The notes under the pieces: model-generated
The model's input: the letters and a program-made list of their open reading frames with translations, nothing else
Databases searched by the model: none
What the model was told of the DNA's origin: nothing
Made by a program: the position numbers and the translations under genes
In this document: one piece after another, positions 51,515 to 60,209 of the stretch
Position numbering within the stretch: position 1 is the first letter of the stretch
Layout of the letters: each line of letters begins with the position of its first letter
From: Mycoplasmatota bacterium
GTDB taxonomy: Bacteria > Bacillota_I > Bacilli_A > Izemoplasmatales > Hujiaoplasmataceae
Length of the DNA stretch: 64,000 nt
Direction: 5' to 3'
Assembly: GCA_018622675.1 (NCBI GenBank)
Contig: CP076020.1
Span: forward strand, 992,001 to 1,056,000

Positions 51515-51956
51515 CAAAAAAAGAACTTTTGAATATTTTTATGTTTGTAAGTTTTTCAGATGTAGTGTGTGTTTTAGAAGAATATTTGTCACAAATGTGT
51601 AGGTTGCTATAAAGTAAAATTGTCATGAAATTATAATCCTAACTCTTGAAAAAAAATAAATTAGACAAAATCGGTCGTTTTCATAACAATGAATATAGAA
51701 AGGGTATATAACATACAGTTCTCACAATGACAGTCCTTACTAAAGGGTCAAGGGCCATAATCATTAATATTGAAAACTTAGTGAAAATTCTTGAAAAAAC
51801 CATTATAAATCATTGTAAACCATTAAGAAATAGAGTGAATCTTTGACATCTTAACAAAGCCATTTCATAGCCACATACATGCCTTTCATCAGGATAGACA
51901 GTTGTAAAAGATGGGGTAGTGTGTTAATTAAAATAAAATATTATTTGATTATTGTT
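51515..51956. other. Intergenic stretch with a trace of the 192-bp repeat family
   Basis: No credible gene is visible. At about 51725-51757 the minus strand reads CCCTTGACCCTTTAG...ACTGTC, resembling the fourth, degraded unit of the repeat array at 25262-25287. The rest is AT-rich. Confidence 0.4.
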
Positions 51957-52898
51957 TTATTTTTTATAATACTCTTCTTGTATTTTAATCATTTGCTTAA
52001 AGTCTCTTATAAGACCAGAAGCTCCATAATCTTGTATGCACAAAGAACCAAGCGTATTAGCAAACTGAATGGTTTTTTCTTTAGGCCAATCATGGTATAG
52101 ACCAGTTAATATCCCAGCCATAAAGGAATCTCCTGCACCTGTTGTATCTATGATTTTTCCTGTTTTTATAGAAGGAAGAATTTTTGTTTTCTCTTTATCA
52201 AAATAAGCAGCCCCTTGATCACCTAACTTAATTATCAGTTCCTTAACACCTTTGTTTTTAAAATAGTCATTCATTTCTTTTACATCATCAAGTTTAGATA
52301 ACATTTTAGCTTCATCAATACTTGGAACAAACAAATCAACATAGGCTAATACACCCACAAGTGTATCCATCCATTGATTTAATGGATCCCACCCTATATC
52401 TAAAACTGTATATACACCTTTATCTTTAGCATATTTAAGTAGATCTTTCATTTGTTGGCCATCAAAACGAGGCATTAATAAGGCACCGCCAATAAATAAG
52501 ATATCTGTCTGATCTAATATAGATAAATCTATATCCTCTATCTGTAAAACGCCATTAGCCCCTGGATGATGTAAAAAGCTTCTCTCACCTTGAGGATTTA
52601 ATAAAACCACTGATGAAGAGGTTGAAGTGTCTTTAAAACGTATGAGATGATCAGTATGGATTTGGTGATTTTTTAATTTTTCTACAATAAAATCACCATA
52701 GAAATCATCACCTATAGGGATGATTAATTGATGGGGTATTTTCATGATACTTAAATCTATGGAACAATTCATTGCACAACCACCTGTATAAAGATTCATT
52801 CCATCAACAAATTCTAATTGACCAGCCTTAGGTATATTATATGAACCGCTAACAATGATATCTACACAAGCTATCCCTAAAATTGTTATTTTTTTCAT
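51957..52898 (-). CDS. PfkB-family sugar/nucleoside kinase
   Basis: The 313-residue ribokinase-like enzyme has an N-terminal GGCAMNCSIDL substrate segment (about 39-49), and the ATP/catalytic signature IIDTTGAGDSFMAGIL (about 246-261) with the base Asp. It phosphorylates a sugar or nucleoside; substrate cannot be read. The gene diverges from an MFS transporter gene across a 134-base region with an 11-bp inverted repeat, so the two may form a transport-and-phosphorylation pair. Confidence 0.85.
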   Translation of the reverse strand: MKKITILGIACVDIIVSGSYNIPKAGQLEFVDGMNLYTGGCAMNCSIDLSIMKIPHQLIIPIGDDFYGDFIVEKLKNHQIHTDHLIRFKDTSTSSSVVLLNPQGERSFLHHPGANGVLQIEDIDLSILDQTDILFIGGALLMPRFDGQQMKDLLKYAKDKGVYTVLDIGWDPLNQWMDTLVGVLAYVDLFVPSIDEAKMLSKLDDVKEMNDYFKNKGVKELIIKLGDQGAAYFDKEKTKILPSIKTGKIIDTTGAGDSFMAGILTGLYHDWPKEKTIQFANTLGSLCIQDYGASGLIRDFKQMIKIQEEYYKK

Positions 52899-52930
52899 TG
52901 AAAAACCTCCCTAACATGATTAAGTTAATT

Positions 52931-52971
52931 ATATCTTTTAGTTCAAGCAAAAACAACAAGCTAAAAGATAT
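52931..52971. promoter_or_regulatory. 11-bp inverted repeat between divergent kinase and transporter genes
   Basis: ATATCTTTTAG (52931-52941) and CTAAAAGATAT (52961-52971) are perfect arms whose centres are 30 bases apart. Location between two divergent genes suggests a shared operator, though a hairpin in the kinase leader is possible. Confidence 0.5.
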
Positions 52972-53032
52972 TCCATCTTAAAGATAATCATTAAAATCAT
53001 CCTTAATTATTTTTTCTATGATATAATCATAT

Positions 53033-54238
53033 TTGGTGATTATAGTGAAAAATAAGAAAATATTTTATGCGTTCCTTCTATTAACTATCATTTATATATC
53101 CTTTATTGCATTAGGCTTGCCTGATGCTATTTTAGGGTCCGCATGGAACCTGGTCAGAAAAGACTTAAATGTTTCTTTAGGCTCCTTAGGGATCATGACA
53201 ATTGCTATTTATATTATGTCTATCATTTCAACTTATAATGCACCAAGACTTTTAAGATTATTACAAACTAAATGGATTACCTTTGTTTCTATTCTCTTTA
53301 CTGGTCTTGCTTTAATGATCATGAGTAGGGTGGGTGAGTTTTACCAATTGCTCTTCTTCGCCATTCCTTTAGGAATCGGCGCAGGAGCCATTGATGTATC
53401 TCTCAATCATTACCTAGCCAAAAACTATAAAGCCTCTCATATGAACTATTTACATTCCTTTTATGGTGTGGGCGTAACCTTAGGTCCAACCATTATGGCT
53501 TCAACCTTAAAAAATAATTCATGGAGATCGGGTTACTTAATCATTGGTTCTATATTAATAGTCATTGCACTATTGGTTTTATTATCTTTTAAATTATGGA
53601 AGAAAGAAACTTCTACAGAAAAAGAACACCACCAACACATTAAATTAAAAGATGCTCTTAAAACAAAGAAAGTCATCAATTCTTTAATCATTTTTTTAAT
53701 CTATGTCCATGTGGAAAGCCTTTTAGGCGCTTGGATTGCTTCTTATATCTATATAGAGAAACATACTTCTTATGCAGTCGCTGCCCTATTCGCAACAACT
53801 TATTACTCAGGCCTCACCTTAGGTAGACTATTATCAGGGATATTTTCTCACAAAATTAATTCTATTCAATTAGTCATCATGGGTATATCTTGCATGTTAT
53901 TTGCTTCTATACTCCTCATCTTTAATTATTCATCACTCATTTATTACTTTATCATTGTCGGCTTATTAGGCATAGGCTCTGGACCAATCTTTCCAAATAT
54001 GATGTTCATCAACAACGATCAATTTTCTAAGCAATACCTATCAAAAGTCATCTCCCTACAAATGGTTGTGGGTTATATGGGATTTGGCCTTTTAACACCC
54101 CTTGCAGGTTTAATATTTGATCAAATATCTATAGGTCTATATCCTTATATTTTACTATTCTCTACAAGTGTTTTAACCATATCCATCTTTTTATATTTAA
54201 AGCATAAACAAAAGCGAATGATATCTCATAATCAATAA
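53033..54238 (+). CDS. MFS transporter
   Basis: The 401-residue protein has 12 hydrophobic segments, the first containing ALGLPDAILGSAWNLVRKDL, similar to sugar-type MFS carriers of the FucP-like group, and a charged central loop (KKETSTEKEHHQHIKLKD). The substrate is probably a sugar or nucleoside, matching the PfkB kinase next door. The start is uncertain: TTG 53033, GTG 53036 and GTG 53045 are in frame, none with a good ribosome site, and a TATAAT at 53022-53027 lies so close that the transcript may be nearly leaderless. Confidence 0.8.
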   Translation: MVIIVKNKKIFYAFLLLTIIYISFIALGLPDAILGSAWNLVRKDLNVSLGSLGIMTIAIYIMSIISTYNAPRLLRLLQTKWITFVSILFTGLALMIMSRVGEFYQLLFFAIPLGIGAGAIDVSLNHYLAKNYKASHMNYLHSFYGVGVTLGPTIMASTLKNNSWRSGYLIIGSILIVIALLVLLSFKLWKKETSTEKEHHQHIKLKDALKTKKVINSLIIFLIYVHVESLLGAWIASYIYIEKHTSYAVAALFATTYYSGLTLGRLLSGIFSHKINSIQLVIMGISCMLFASILLIFNYSSLIYYFIIVGLLGIGSGPIFPNMMFINNDQFSKQYLSKVISLQMVVGYMGFGLLTPLAGLIFDQISIGLYPYILLFSTSVLTISIFLYLKHKQKRMISHNQ

Positions 54239-54248
54239 ATATGTAAAA

Positions 54249-54292
54249 TAAAAACTGACACTTATGAATTTTTTCTAGTGTCAGTTTTTTAT
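54249..54292. terminator. Bidirectional terminator between convergent genes
   Basis: AAAAACTGACACT pairs with AGTGTCAGTTTTT (13 bp) around an AT-rich loop, with T-tracts on both sides. It ends the MFS gene and the methyltransferase gene. Confidence 0.85.
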
Positions 54293-54297
54293 TTGCA

Positions 54298-55095
54298 TTA
54301 TTTAATCTTTTTAGCCTTAATTGAATAAGACATTGGAAACTTATTTTTTAGTTGTGGATACCTAAATAATCCAGCTTTAACTTCTTCCATATTGCCATTG
54401 TTCCAAAACAAGGTATCAAACTCATGGATATATTCTATTTGTAAACCTTGTTTAATTAGAGCATTGATTATATCAGATAGAGAATGATTCCACCAGTAAT
54501 TCTCTGAATGTTGAGTCTTTGATGCATAACCCCCAATTTCATAAGCCTTATCTGCTGGGGCATTAAAATAATCATAGACAGCTTTTAACTCGCCTTTAGC
54601 TAGCATTTCTTCATCAAAGATATGTAAAAAAGGATGAGAATCATAAATATAAAAATATCCATCATCTTTTAACAAAGACTTAACCACCTTAGCCCACTTG
54701 TCTAAGTCAGGTAACCATCCCAAAACCCCTTCTGATGTAAAGACAATATCATATTGATCTTGGTGTATTTTAGATAATTCTAAGACATCAGAAGCTATAA
54801 ATGAAATGTTTTTTAAATGAAAATCATCTTTTAACTGATTAGCGTAGAAAATATTTTCCTCAACTAAATCAACTCCAACGACTTTTGATAAACCAAGTCT
54901 TGATAGTGAAATAGTGTCCGCGCCAGTATTACATTGCAAATGTATTAATGATTTATTCTTTATATTGCCTAATTCCTTGATGATATGTTCATTTAATAAT
55001 TGGTCTTCTTGACTCAATCTATTTTTAAAATGATGATAGTGGTCCTTAGATAATTTTTGCCAAGCTATTTTGTTTTTTTCTATTTCTTTCATCAT
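54298..55095 (-). CDS. Class I SAM-dependent methyltransferase
   Basis: The 265-residue protein has the SAM-binding motif I region SLIHLQCNTGADTISLSRLG (about 50-70), GVDLVEENI (acidic end of strand 2), ASDVLEL and YDIVFTSEGVLGWLPDLDKW for motif IV. These match small-molecule methyltransferases of the UbiE-like type. Substrate unknown. It is 16 bases downstream of the uridine kinase gene and probably co-transcribed. Confidence 0.8.
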   Translation of the reverse strand: MMKEIEKNKIAWQKLSKDHYHHFKNRLSQEDQLLNEHIIKELGNIKNKSLIHLQCNTGADTISLSRLGLSKVVGVDLVEENIFYANQLKDDFHLKNISFIASDVLELSKIHQDQYDIVFTSEGVLGWLPDLDKWAKVVKSLLKDDGYFYIYDSHPFLHIFDEEMLAKGELKAVYDYFNAPADKAYEIGGYASKTQHSENYWWNHSLSDIINALIKQGLQIEYIHEFDTLFWNNGNMEEVKAGLFRYPQLKNKFPMSYSIKAKKIK

Positions 55096-55111
55096 TAACC
55101 TCTTTAATTCT

Positions 55112-55726
55112 TTACTTATTTAATAAATCAATAATGGTCTTAAAGACCATTTCAATGGCGATTGAATTACGCCCGCCTTCAGGTATAATTAAATCCGCTC
55201 TTGCTTTAGATGGTTCGACAAAGACCTTATGCATAGGCCTTACAGTTGCTAAATATTGATCAACAACCTGATTTAATGTTCTATTTCTTTCATAAACATC
55301 TCTATTGAGTCTCCTAATAAAACGAATATCATCAGGTGTATCCACAAAGATTTTAATATCTAAAAAATCACATATTTCTTCAATAGCCAATACTAAGATA
55401 CCTTCAATAATTAATACTTTTGAAGGTTTGACTTCAGTCACTGTTGTTTTTCTAGCATGTGTCACAAAATCATATTCAGGCACATCAATACTTTGATGAT
55501 TTTTTAATGCTTGAATATGTTCTTTCAATAAGTCTACATCAAAAGCATTAGGATGATCATAATTAATTTTCCTTCTTTCTTCTAGTGCTAATTCAGGGTG
55601 ATCTAAATAATAATCATCTAATCTAATAATATTAACTTTACCATATTGTTTTGATAACTCCCCCAGCTTATTGGCTATGGTTGTTTTACCTGAAGCTGTA
55701 CCGCCTGCTATACCTATAATTTTCAT
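55112..55726 (-). CDS. udk: Uridine kinase
   Basis: The 204-residue enzyme begins MKIIGIAGGTASGKTTIA (Walker A), has IIRLDDYYLDHPELALEERRKINYDHPNAFD and the YDFVTHARK base-binding segment, and RDVYERNRTLNQVV of the lid. It phosphorylates uridine and cytidine in pyrimidine salvage. I prefer the ATG at 55726, which gives the standard N-terminus with AGGA about 10 bases upstream; the ATG at 55735 adds three residues. Confidence 0.92.
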   Translation of the reverse strand: MKIIGIAGGTASGKTTIANKLGELSKQYGKVNIIRLDDYYLDHPELALEERRKINYDHPNAFDVDLLKEHIQALKNHQSIDVPEYDFVTHARKTTVTEVKPSKVLIIEGILVLAIEEICDFLDIKIFVDTPDDIRFIRRLNRDVYERNRTLNQVVDQYLATVRPMHKVFVEPSKARADLIIPEGGRNSIAIEMVFKTIIDLLNK

Positions 55727-55798
55727 ATACACCATCCTTTATCATTGATTCAAATGTATTCTATAACACCTAAAACAATAAAACAAGATAAAATTCAA

Positions 55799-55835
55799 TA
55801 AAACACTCACCTTCAAGGTCAGTGTTTTAGTTTTT
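55799..55835 (-). terminator. Terminator of the siderophore transport operon
   Basis: TAAAACACT (55799-55807) and AGTGTTTTA (55821-55829) form a 9-bp stem with an inner ACCTT/AAGGT pair, 20 bases after the last permease stop codon. The T-tract is weaker on the minus side. Confidence 0.65.
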
Positions 55836-55848
55836 AACTATATAAACA

Positions 55849-56844
55849 TTATTTTTTTAATATTAAATAGATAAAATAAGGTGCCCCTATCATTGAAACT
55901 AAAATACCAGTGGGTATCCCATTTGGTTCAATCATGTTTTTAGCCAACAAATCACTCATTAACATAAGACTGCCCCCAAGTAAACCAGCAATGACTAAGA
56001 ACCTTTGGTTCCTTATCCCTACCATTCTTTTGGCTATATGGGGTGATAATAAACCAATAAAAGCAATATTACCTACAACTGCCACACTCATACTTGCTAG
56101 AGTGGTCGCTAATACTAAATAGATGAGTTGTTTTCTTTTCATATGAACACCAAGCCCGATGGCATGGTGTTCTCCTAATTGAATAATGTTTAAAGTCTGG
56201 GTTTGAAAGGCTAAGTATATTATAGATAAAATAATGACTGGAAGGGTCACAATCACATAAGGCCAATCCCCACCCCAAACATTACCAGCTAACCAATTGG
56301 TGATAAACTCTACTTGATCACGTTCAGCTGTTGTTATTAATAAAACCATCAAGCCAGAAGCTGCCATTGAAAAGCCTACACCAACTAAAATCATTTTATA
56401 AGGGTGAATCCCTTTGTTTTTATCATAAGATAAAATAAAAATCAATAAAGCACTGAAGAGTCCACCTAGAAAAGCCACAAGTGGTAAAAGATAGGCAAAA
56501 GTCTTGGCTTGATGAACAAACATTAAAAAGAAAATAGCGACCCCTAGCCCAGCGCCAGCATTAATACCAATAATACCAGGATCGGCCAAATCATTTCTAG
56601 AAATACTTTGTAATAAAGACCCACTCAAGGCTAGAGCCACACCACTGAAAAAGACAATGAGTAATCTAGGTAATCTCACATTCAATAAAACATAGTTTTG
56701 AACTTGGCTGCCTCTAAATAATAAAGTATTTAATAAATCACTGATACTGAATCGTATTTGACCTATGGCTAGTGTCAAAAGACTCAAGATCAATACAAGG
56801 GATACTAGTGTGATGAATAGCCATTGATAATGATTTTTTTTCAT
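55849..56844 (-). CDS. FecCD-family siderophore ABC permease (second subunit)
   Basis: The 331-residue protein has about nine or ten hydrophobic segments and the BtuC/FecCD marks RLPRLLIVFFSGVALALSGSLLQ, NDLADPGIIGINAGAGLGV and GNIAFIGLLSPHIAKRMVG. Its ATG shares one base with the stop codon of the first permease gene (TAATG), so the subunits are made together. It imports ferric siderophore or haem with the ATPase and binding protein upstream. Confidence 0.9.
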   Translation of the reverse strand: MKKNHYQWLFITLVSLVLILSLLTLAIGQIRFSISDLLNTLLFRGSQVQNYVLLNVRLPRLLIVFFSGVALALSGSLLQSISRNDLADPGIIGINAGAGLGVAIFFLMFVHQAKTFAYLLPLVAFLGGLFSALLIFILSYDKNKGIHPYKMILVGVGFSMAASGLMVLLITTAERDQVEFITNWLAGNVWGGDWPYVIVTLPVIILSIIYLAFQTQTLNIIQLGEHHAIGLGVHMKRKQLIYLVLATTLASMSVAVVGNIAFIGLLSPHIAKRMVGIRNQRFLVIAGLLGGSLMLMSDLLAKNMIEPNGIPTGILVSMIGAPYFIYLILKK

Positions 56845-57848
56845 TAAACACTACCTCCAGTCTTTTGCTTAATAATCCATATAAAGAAAGGTAGTCCTAC
56901 CATTGATACAATGGCAATTAAAGGTGTCTCATAAGGTGCATTGATGACTCTAGCTATGGCATCTGAAATCACAATAAAAATTCCGCCAATGATTAAAGAT
57001 GTAGGAATGATTTTCTTATAGTCATAACCTACAAAAAATCTAGAAATATGTGGAATCATTAATCCAACAAAGGTTAACGTTCCACCCATAGCTACGGCTA
57101 TACCTGTTAAAAGGGCCACAAGTAAATATAATATTAGTTTGGTTACTTGAAGAGATAAACCGATACTGATCGCTACATCTTCATGTAAAGAAATGGCTGT
57201 AAGCTCTTTTGCATAAAATAAAGCGAATATACCTGATAACAATACCACAGGTAAAGCAATCAAGACTTGATTATATGTTAAGCCCATTAAGCCGCCACTG
57301 GTCCACATAGAAACATCCTTAGAAACATTAAATACTAATCCTAAACCTTGTGATAAAGCAAATAACATGGCACTAATCGCCGATCCAGCCAATACTAAAG
57401 TGATGGTTGTTATTTTCTTATGACTAAAATAGCCTAAAGAAAGAACCAATGTTACACCCATCAAAGATCCTAAAAAAGAAAATATAAGCACACCCACATA
57501 AGATAATGAAGTAAAAAATATATGCCCCAAAGTGATCAATAGGGTTGCTCCTGCACTTACGCCTAAAAGACCTGGGTCTGCTAAAGGATTTCTTGTGACC
57601 CCTTGCATGATACTCCCAGACATACCAAGACTAGCACCAACTAAGATACCAGCAATGATTCTTGGTATTCTAATTTCATATAATACAAGTGAAATATCTG
57701 ATTTAGATGGGGCAAATATTGCATTAAATACATCAATATAACTTGCATCTGCGGCCCCTAATTTTAATGATAAGACTATAGAAAAAAAGAAAACTATGAA
57801 GAAAATAGTTATCTTTTTTGAAAAAGAGATATTACTTATTCTTTCCAT
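56844..57848 (-). CDS. FecCD-family siderophore ABC permease (first subunit)
   Basis: The 334-residue integral membrane protein carries EIRIPRIIAGILVGASLGMSGSIMQ, NPLADPGLLGVSAGATL and GTLTFVGLMIPHISRFFVG, the family hallmarks. It pairs with the next gene as a heterodimeric channel. It is 18 bases downstream of the binding-protein gene; a purine-rich GGGAGAG lies before the ATG. Confidence 0.9.
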   Translation of the reverse strand: MERISNISFSKKITIFFIVFFFSIVLSLKLGAADASYIDVFNAIFAPSKSDISLVLYEIRIPRIIAGILVGASLGMSGSIMQGVTRNPLADPGLLGVSAGATLLITLGHIFFTSLSYVGVLIFSFLGSLMGVTLVLSLGYFSHKKITTITLVLAGSAISAMLFALSQGLGLVFNVSKDVSMWTSGGLMGLTYNQVLIALPVVLLSGIFALFYAKELTAISLHEDVAISIGLSLQVTKLILYLLVALLTGIAVAMGGTLTFVGLMIPHISRFFVGYDYKKIIPTSLIIGGIFIVISDAIARVINAPYETPLIAIVSMVGLPFFIWIIKQKTGGSV

Positions 57849-57866
57849 AGTTTTCTCTCCCTTCCT

Positions 57867-58766
57867 TTATTCACCAAAGAAAAAGTCATCAAATACTTGT
57901 AATTGCCAATCCAAAGTAATCGGATCATTATATGAAAAACTTGTTCCATCAACTGTTAAAATACGATCATTTTGATAAGCATCAGTCTGTTGATAAGTTA
58001 AAGTTTCTTCAAAAGAAGTATCTGCTTCTAAGTGTTTACTTAAAACCACAAAGTCTCCCATATAGTCAGGTAAAACTTCAGTGCTAATGGCATAAAAGCC
58101 AGCTTCTAAAGCATCATCTCTTACAGGACTAGGCATGGCTAATTCCATTTCTTGATAGAGTATTTCTGTACCCCTACCCCAGTTAGCACCATAAACATAT
58201 AATTGTTTACCATAAACTTCTATGACTGAAATGCTTGTATCTTCACCATAAGTTTCTTTAAATAAATCACCTGATGCTTTAGCTCTAGATTTAAAATCAT
58301 CTACCCATTCAAGTGCTTGTTCTTCTGTTCCTAATAATTTCGCAATTTCAACATACTGTTCTAAATATGTTAACTCTCCATAGGTATATAATACCGTAGG
58401 GGCTATTTCCTTTAATTGGTCTAAATTCGCCATACCAGGCTGACCAATAATTAAATCTGGATTCAAAGCTAATATACCTTCAATATTATCTTCTGATACT
58501 TCTTTAACACCCTCTAAATACGAGCTATAACGTTGGTTTAAGAAATCCCAACTTGTTGCCCCAACTAAATGTCCACCAGCCGCGATGACATGTCCTGTAT
58601 TGTACGTTGATAAAACAACAATTCTTTGAGGATCTTTAGGCACATTAATGGGCCCTTCTTCTGATTCATATGTTACATATTCTACAGTATCATCACTGTC
58701 AAGTTGACATGCTGATACTGAAATCACTGCTATAAAAGCAAGTAAAAATGTTAAAAGCTTTTTCAT
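57867..58766 (-). CDS. Iron-siderophore binding lipoprotein (FhuD/FecB type)
   Basis: The 299-residue protein has a signal peptide with lipobox VSAC (Cys20) and the periplasmic-binding fold of cluster A-II proteins: PQRIVVLSTYNTGHVIAAGG, NPDLIIGQPGM, the helical backbone LEQYVEIAKLLGTEEQAL and the C-lobe PDYMGDFVVLSKHLE. It is tethered to the outer membrane face and delivers ferric siderophore or haem to the FecCD pair. The ligand cannot be told from sequence. Confidence 0.88.
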   Translation of the reverse strand: MKKLLTFLLAFIAVISVSACQLDSDDTVEYVTYESEEGPINVPKDPQRIVVLSTYNTGHVIAAGGHLVGATSWDFLNQRYSSYLEGVKEVSEDNIEGILALNPDLIIGQPGMANLDQLKEIAPTVLYTYGELTYLEQYVEIAKLLGTEEQALEWVDDFKSRAKASGDLFKETYGEDTSISVIEVYGKQLYVYGANWGRGTEILYQEMELAMPSPVRDDALEAGFYAISTEVLPDYMGDFVVLSKHLEADTSFEETLTYQQTDAYQNDRILTVDGTSFSYNDPITLDWQLQVFDDFFFGE

Positions 58767-58778
58767 TGTCTTCTCTCC

Positions 58779-59552
58779 TTAAATTCGTTTGTAATTAAAC
58801 GTAATGGGTTTTTTGCTTGTTTGATCAAACATGATTTCTACATCTACTTGAAATACATCTTTAATAATCTCTTTGGTAATCACATCTTCACCAAGACCAG
58901 ATTTAATGACTTTGCCTTCCTTAATAGCGATCACATAATCACTAAAATAAGCAGCTTGGTTGATATCATGCAATACCATGACAATGGTTTTATTGGTTTC
59001 TTTGTTTAATTTTTCTAACAAATGCAAAACATCCAATTGATGAGCAATATCCAAATAGGTTGTTGGCTCATCTAAAAAGATCATATCTGTTTCTTGGGCT
59101 AAAGACATGGCAATCCATACACGTTGTCTTTGACCACCACTCAATTGATCAATTCCCCTATCTTTTAATTCTGTAATATGCGTTAAATCCATGGCTTTAT
59201 GAATAGCTTTCATATCTTTTTCAGATAACTTACCAACACCTTTTTGATAAGGATACCTTCCATAAGATATTAATTCAAAAACAGTTAAGCCATTTAAAAT
59301 ATTTTGTGATTGAGGTAAAAAAGCTAATTTTCTAGCGATTTCTTTGGTAGGAATAGAAAACAAATCTTTACCATCTAATAAGATATCTCCTTGAATAGGT
59401 TCCAAGATCCTTGACATAGCCTTTAAAAGTGTCGATTTACCACAACCATTAGGACCAATAATCGTCGTAATACTTCCTTTCTCTATATTCATTGTCAAAT
59501 CATCCACAACCACTAATTGGTCATATGATAGTTTTATATTTTTTAATTTCAT
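58779..59552 (-). CDS. Siderophore ABC importer ATPase (FecE/FhuC type)
   Basis: The 257-residue ATPase shows Walker A IGPNGCGKST (about 33-42), FLPQSQN, signature LSGGQRQRVWIAMSLAQ, Walker B MIFLDEPTTYLDIAHQ and the VLHDIN switch; the TTYLDIAHQ sequence is typical of FecE/FhuC. It is the first gene of a four-gene operon behind an apparent iron-regulated promoter (59606-59634), with AAGGGGG before the ATG. Confidence 0.92.
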   Translation of the reverse strand: MKLKNIKLSYDQLVVVDDLTMNIEKGSITTIIGPNGCGKSTLLKAMSRILEPIQGDILLDGKDLFSIPTKEIARKLAFLPQSQNILNGLTVFELISYGRYPYQKGVGKLSEKDMKAIHKAMDLTHITELKDRGIDQLSGGQRQRVWIAMSLAQETDMIFLDEPTTYLDIAHQLDVLHLLEKLNKETNKTIVMVLHDINQAAYFSDYVIAIKEGKVIKSGLGEDVITKEIIKDVFQVDVEIMFDQTSKKPITFNYKRI

Positions 59553-59605
59553 TATGTACCCCCTTTGAGGTTAAAATAGAAATTTTATCATGCTCAAGCA
59601 TTAAA

Positions 59606-59634
59606 ATTATAACAAAGTTAGAGATATCTAACAA
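59606..59634 (-). promoter_or_regulatory. Promoter of the siderophore transport operon
   Basis: On the minus strand TTGTTA (59629-59634), 17 bases, TATAAT (59606-59611), about 55 bases before the ATPase gene. Confidence 0.7.
59617..59632 (-). promoter_or_regulatory. DtxR/IdeR-like operator inside the siderophore promoter
   Basis: GTTAGA and TCTAAC arms flank GATA, giving TTAG-N6-CTAA, the core of DtxR/MntR-family boxes. It lies in the spacer and touches the -35 box, the right place for metal-dependent repression. No Fur-type box is visible. Confidence 0.6.
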
Positions 59635-59670
59635 ATGATAAGATAAAATAAATTCAATCTCTTAAACAAA

Positions 59671-59702
59671 AATAAAAAAATAGACAATTAAGTCTATTTT
59701 TA
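59671..59702 (-). terminator. Terminator after the flavodoxin-like gene
   Basis: AAAAATAGAC (59676-59685) and GTCTATTTTT (59692-59701) form a 10-bp stem with a 6-base loop and a minus-strand T-tract; it lies 18 bases after the stop codon. Confidence 0.8.
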
Positions 59703-59718
59703 AGGGTTTTCAATCATT

Positions 59719-60150
59719 TTAATATAATTCTATCATTTGATCTATATCACGTACTCTTTGATGAGATTTCCAATTGATAGATGTCTGATACCTAACTTTT
59801 CCACCTAAAGATTCAATGATTTTTCTCATTTGTTTGAGAGCTTGCAAGCCACCTAACCATGAAAACCTAAAGTGATGGGTCACAAAAGTATCAATGGTTT
59901 TACCTTGTAAGGAATCCAAACTATTTAAATATTCAACCATGACCTTGCATGCTTGAAAACCATGAACAGGGCAGGCAAAAATAATATGTTGGATATCTTT
60001 AACATCAGGTTTTTTTGTGAGTTCAATTTTTTTTTGGTTAGGATCATCAGATGATGATTCTATCTTTAATAAATCCATGTTTTCAAATTTTTGTGCAACT
60101 GACTCTGTATGTCCAGTTTTAGAGTAATAAATAAGTGCTTTTTTCATCAT
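59719..60150 (-). CDS. Flavodoxin-like protein
   Basis: The 143-residue protein starts KKALIYYSKTGHTESVAQKF, the FMN phosphate-binding loop of flavodoxins, followed by IIFACPVHGFQACKVMVEYL and a TFVTHHFRFSWLGG segment in place of the usual third FMN loop. It is close to the flavodoxin/NAD(P)H-quinone reductase group and could carry electrons, perhaps for iron release from siderophores given the neighbouring importer; that link is inference. AAGGGGG precedes two ATG codons. Confidence 0.78.
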   Translation of the reverse strand: MMKKALIYYSKTGHTESVAQKFENMDLLKIESSSDDPNQKKIELTKKPDVKDIQHIIFACPVHGFQACKVMVEYLNSLDSLQGKTIDTFVTHHFRFSWLGGLQALKQMRKIIESLGGKVRYQTSINWKSHQRVRDIDQMIELY

Positions 60151-60209
60151 TTATCCCCCTTATAAGATAAGTTCATCATATCATAATTATAGCGATAAAT
60201 ATATGTATA

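Noticed and set aside
59606-59634. Fur box
   Set aside because: No GATAATGATAATCATTATC-like pattern is present; the palindrome fits the DtxR-type core better.
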